A DNA stretch of 64,000 nt from an uncultured Lachnospiraceae bacterium. Lineage in GTDB: Bacteria > Bacillota > Clostridia > Lachnospirales > Lachnospiraceae. The notes beneath the pieces are model-generated. The model saw nothing but the letters and a program-made list of their open reading frames with translations, ran no database searches and had not been told where the DNA came from. The stretch's first letter is position 1. Each line of letters starts with the position of its first letter. Below, in pieces: positions 62,313 to 64,000 of the stretch. Location: the NCBI GenBank assembly GCA_910586125.1, contig CAJUHP010000008.1, forward strand, positions 1 through 64,000, in the 5' to 3' direction. The position numbers and the translations under genes are program-made.

Positions 62313-64000
62313 ATGGGAAAAATATGCGTTCTCAGCCAGGAGACGATCAATCAGATTGCAGCCGGTGAGGTGATTGAACGCCCTTTTTCTGTGGTAAAAG
62401 AGCTGGTGGAAAACGCCCTGGACGCGGGTGCTACGGCGGTAACTGTAGAGATCAAGGAGGGAGGCATTTCCTTTCTGCGCGTCACGGATAATGGCAGTGG
62501 ATTTTTGAAGGAGGATATTCCTCTGGCTTTTCTGCGTCATTCTACCAGCAAGATCCGGAGCGTGGAAGATCTGATGAACGTCGCTTCCCTGGGGTTTCGC
62601 GGCGAAGCGCTTTCCAGCGTCGCCGCTGTCTCGCAGGTGGAGCTGATTACCTGCGGAGCGGGACAGGCGGTGGGCTGCCGCTACCGCATTGAGGGAGGCA
62701 AGGAGATTGCCATGGAAGAGGTCGGCGCCCCAGAAGGAACGACTTTGATTGTCCGCAATCTTTTTTTTAATACGCCGGTACGGCGAAAGTTCCTGAAAAC
62801 CCAAGCGACAGAGGGTTCCTATATCAGTGAATTGATGGAGCGCATGGCACTGTCTCATCCAGACGTCTCCCTGCGCCTTCTGATAAACGGGCAGATGAAG
62901 CTTCACACGGCAGGAAATCATAATCTGAAGGATATCGTCTATTCTATTTTTGGCCGGGAGATCACTGCCAATCTGATTCCGGTCAAAAATCAGAATCCCT
63001 TTCTTTCTGTGAACGGGTTTATCGGTAAACCGCTGATTGCCAGAGGAAATCGAAGTTATGAAATCTATTTTATCAATGGCCGTTATATAAAGAGTCACAT
63101 CATACAGAAAGCCATCGAGGACGGTTATAAAAGCTTTCTGATGCAGCACAAATATCCCTTGACTGTGCTGCATTTTCAGATTGATCCGGAATATCTTGAC
63201 GTCAATGTCCATCCTACCAAGATGGAACTGCGTTTTCGCGGCGAACAGGAAATCTATGAGTTTCTGGCAAATACGGTGCGGAATGCTCTGATGGGGAACG
63301 AGCTGATCCCCAAGGTGGAATTCGGGAACACAGAAAGAGAAAAGCCTGTTCCGGAGCAAAAAAACAAGACGCAAGAAACGCAGAAACCAGGCAGTCTTTG
63401 GATGCCTCCGGTAAAGCAGAAAGAAATAAACCGGGACTCCCAAAAAGAAAAGGAGTCAGCGATCCAGAAAAAACACCCGATTCCGGAACCATTTGAGAAA
63501 AACCGACTGCAGGCAGAGGCCAAAAAGCGGGAAGAACAGCGGACAGCCAGAATCTCAGAAGGGGAGATACAACGGGAAGTTTCCTTTACCAGAGAAATAC
63601 AGCCAGAAAAAAAGAGGCTAGAAGAGAATAGGCCCGAAGAGAAGAAGCCCGAAGAGAAGAGGACAGGGGAAAAAACTCCAGCCGCTTCTCTGCAGTCTGA
63701 TAGCAAAGATTCTGTGATCCGGGAACGGTCAGATTACCAAGCAAAAATGCCAAGCCAGGCAGACGGTGAATATGTTCAGCAGACATTGTTTGAGGAGGCG
63801 CGCCTGAAACCAGAAAAACGGGCTGAGTTTCGTCTGATCGGACAATTGTTTGAAACCTATTGGCTGATGCAGGTGGATAAAGAGTTTCTGATTATTGATC
63901 AGCATGCCGCTCATGAAAAAGTACTCTATGAGCGAACCATGAAACGGCTGGAGCGGGAGACGGTTCCGGGACAGCAGATTGCGCCGCCTTTGGTGCTTTC
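62313..64000 (+). CDS. mutL: DNA mismatch repair protein MutL (3' end beyond window)
   Basis: The frame starts at the ATG at 62313 after AAAGG and runs open to the end of the window (about 562 codons seen). The N-terminal GHKL ATPase has ELVENALDAGATAV, VTDNGSGF and GFRGEALSS, then LFFNTPVRRKFL and VHPTKMELRF. A charged, variable linker contains a short tandem repeat of an EEKKP-type unit (about 63630-63665). The C-terminal dimerisation/endonuclease domain begins with FRLIGQLFETYWLM and the metal-binding DQHAAHEKVLYE, matching the DQHA(X)2E(X)4E motif of MutL proteins with nicking activity. Confidence 0.96.
   Translation, partial: MGKICVLSQETINQIAAGEVIERPFSVVKELVENALDAGATAVTVEIKEGGISFLRVTDNGSGFLKEDIPLAFLRHSTSKIRSVEDLMNVASLGFRGEALSSVAAVSQVELITCGAGQAVGCRYRIEGGKEIAMEEVGAPEGTTLIVRNLFFNTPVRRKFLKTQATEGSYISELMERMALSHPDVSLRLLINGQMKLHTAGNHNLKDIVYSIFGREITANLIPVKNQNPFLSVNGFIGKPLIARGNRSYEIYFINGRYIKSHIIQKAIEDGYKSFLMQHKYPLTVLHFQIDPEYLDVNVHPTKMELRFRGEQEIYEFLANTVRNALMGNELIPKVEFGNTEREKPVPEQKNKTQETQKPGSLWMPPVKQKEINRDSQKEKESAIQKKHPIPEPFEKNRLQAEAKKREEQRTARISEGEIQREVSFTREIQPEKKRLEENRPEEKKPEEKRTGEKTPAASLQSDSKDSVIRERSDYQAKMPSQADGEYVQQTLFEEARLKPEKRAEFRLIGQLFETYWLMQVDKEFLIIDQHAAHEKVLYERTMKRLERETVPGQQIAPPLVL

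Noticed and set aside
62277..63443. 388-codon minus-strand frame
   Set aside because: It is the antisense shadow of mutL, whose motifs are unambiguous on the plus strand.
63630..63665. Short tandem repeat in mutL as a mobile or regulatory repeat
   Set aside because: It is a two-unit, in-frame repeat in the variable linker of MutL, common in such charged linkers.
1..64000. tRNA, rRNA, CRISPR array, insertion sequence or prophage
   Set aside because: No direct-repeat array, transposase, integrase or RNA gene pattern was recognised apart from the Rpn-like fragment at the left edge.

Overview
The window looks like a low- to mid-GC Firmicute of the class Clostridia, most likely Lachnospiraceae-like. 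The reasons are strong AGGAGG-type ribosome binding sites, consensus sigma-A promoters, a Gram-positive type MutL with an endonuclease motif, a miaB-mutS-mutL order and a cheA-cheW-cheR-cheB cluster. No tRNA, rRNA, CRISPR array, insertion sequence or phage gene was recognised. The genus is not resolved from sequence alone.

Layout. (1) 1-345: the 3' end of an Rpn-type (PD-(D/E)XK) nuclease gene and its terminator. (2) 634-6534, minus strand: a chemotaxis operon cheA-cheW-cheR-cheB ending in a membrane-anchored C39-like cysteine protease gene, with a recognisable promoter and terminator. (3) 6783-12.9 kb, plus strand, moderate GC: UDP-galactopyranose mutase, a metallophosphatase-glycerophosphodiesterase fusion, a glycerol-phosphate-cytidylyltransferase/oxidoreductase fusion and the start of a glycerophosphotransferase-like gene. 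(4) about 13-46.9 kb, plus strand, much more AT-rich at first: a very large glycan assembly island. It holds LicD, a cytidylyltransferase, a PdxA-like dehydrogenase, TylF- and FkbM-type methyltransferases, a GDP-heptose pathway packed into two genes, and more than a dozen glycosyltransferases of GT2, GT4, GT32, GT-D, DUF5672, DUF4422, TagF-like and WbbI-like types. (5) 47.2-50.9 kb, GC-richer: a methyltransferase-LicD fusion and a second cytidylyltransferase. (6) 50.97-56.8 kb: a separate operon with its own promoter, encoding a 4-amino-sugar transaminase, two small ArnE/ArnF-like membrane proteins, a GtrB/ArnC-like transferase, an ATP-grasp ligase and a GT-C-like membrane protein. (7) 56.97-64.0 kb: miaB, a C39-like lipoprotein, mutS and the start of mutL.

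How the genes may work together. Regions 3-5 supply UDP-galactofuranose, CDP-glycerol-like donors and GDP-D-glycero-D-manno-heptose, and assemble, O-methylate and phospho-decorate an oligosaccharide. No Wzx flippase, Wzy polymerase, ABC exporter, UndP sugar-phosphate transferase or LytR-CpsA-Psr ligase is visible for this set, so the target may be a cytoplasmic protein such as flagellin, or the exporter lies elsewhere. Region 6 reads as a self-contained pathway that makes an amino sugar, possibly conjugates it to an amino acid, loads it on undecaprenyl phosphate, flips it and transfers it outside the membrane.

The most striking signal is a Rossmann-like module of about 90-100 residues (a GxGxxG-type start, then a D-N/D-K stretch). 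It recurs in 18 intact proteins and one pseudogene of the island, fused to at least nine unrelated catalytic families. It is usually N-terminal on methyltransferases and on GT32, GT-D, TagF-like and DUF4422 proteins, and C-terminal on GT2, GT4, HAD, LicD and cytidylyltransferase proteins.
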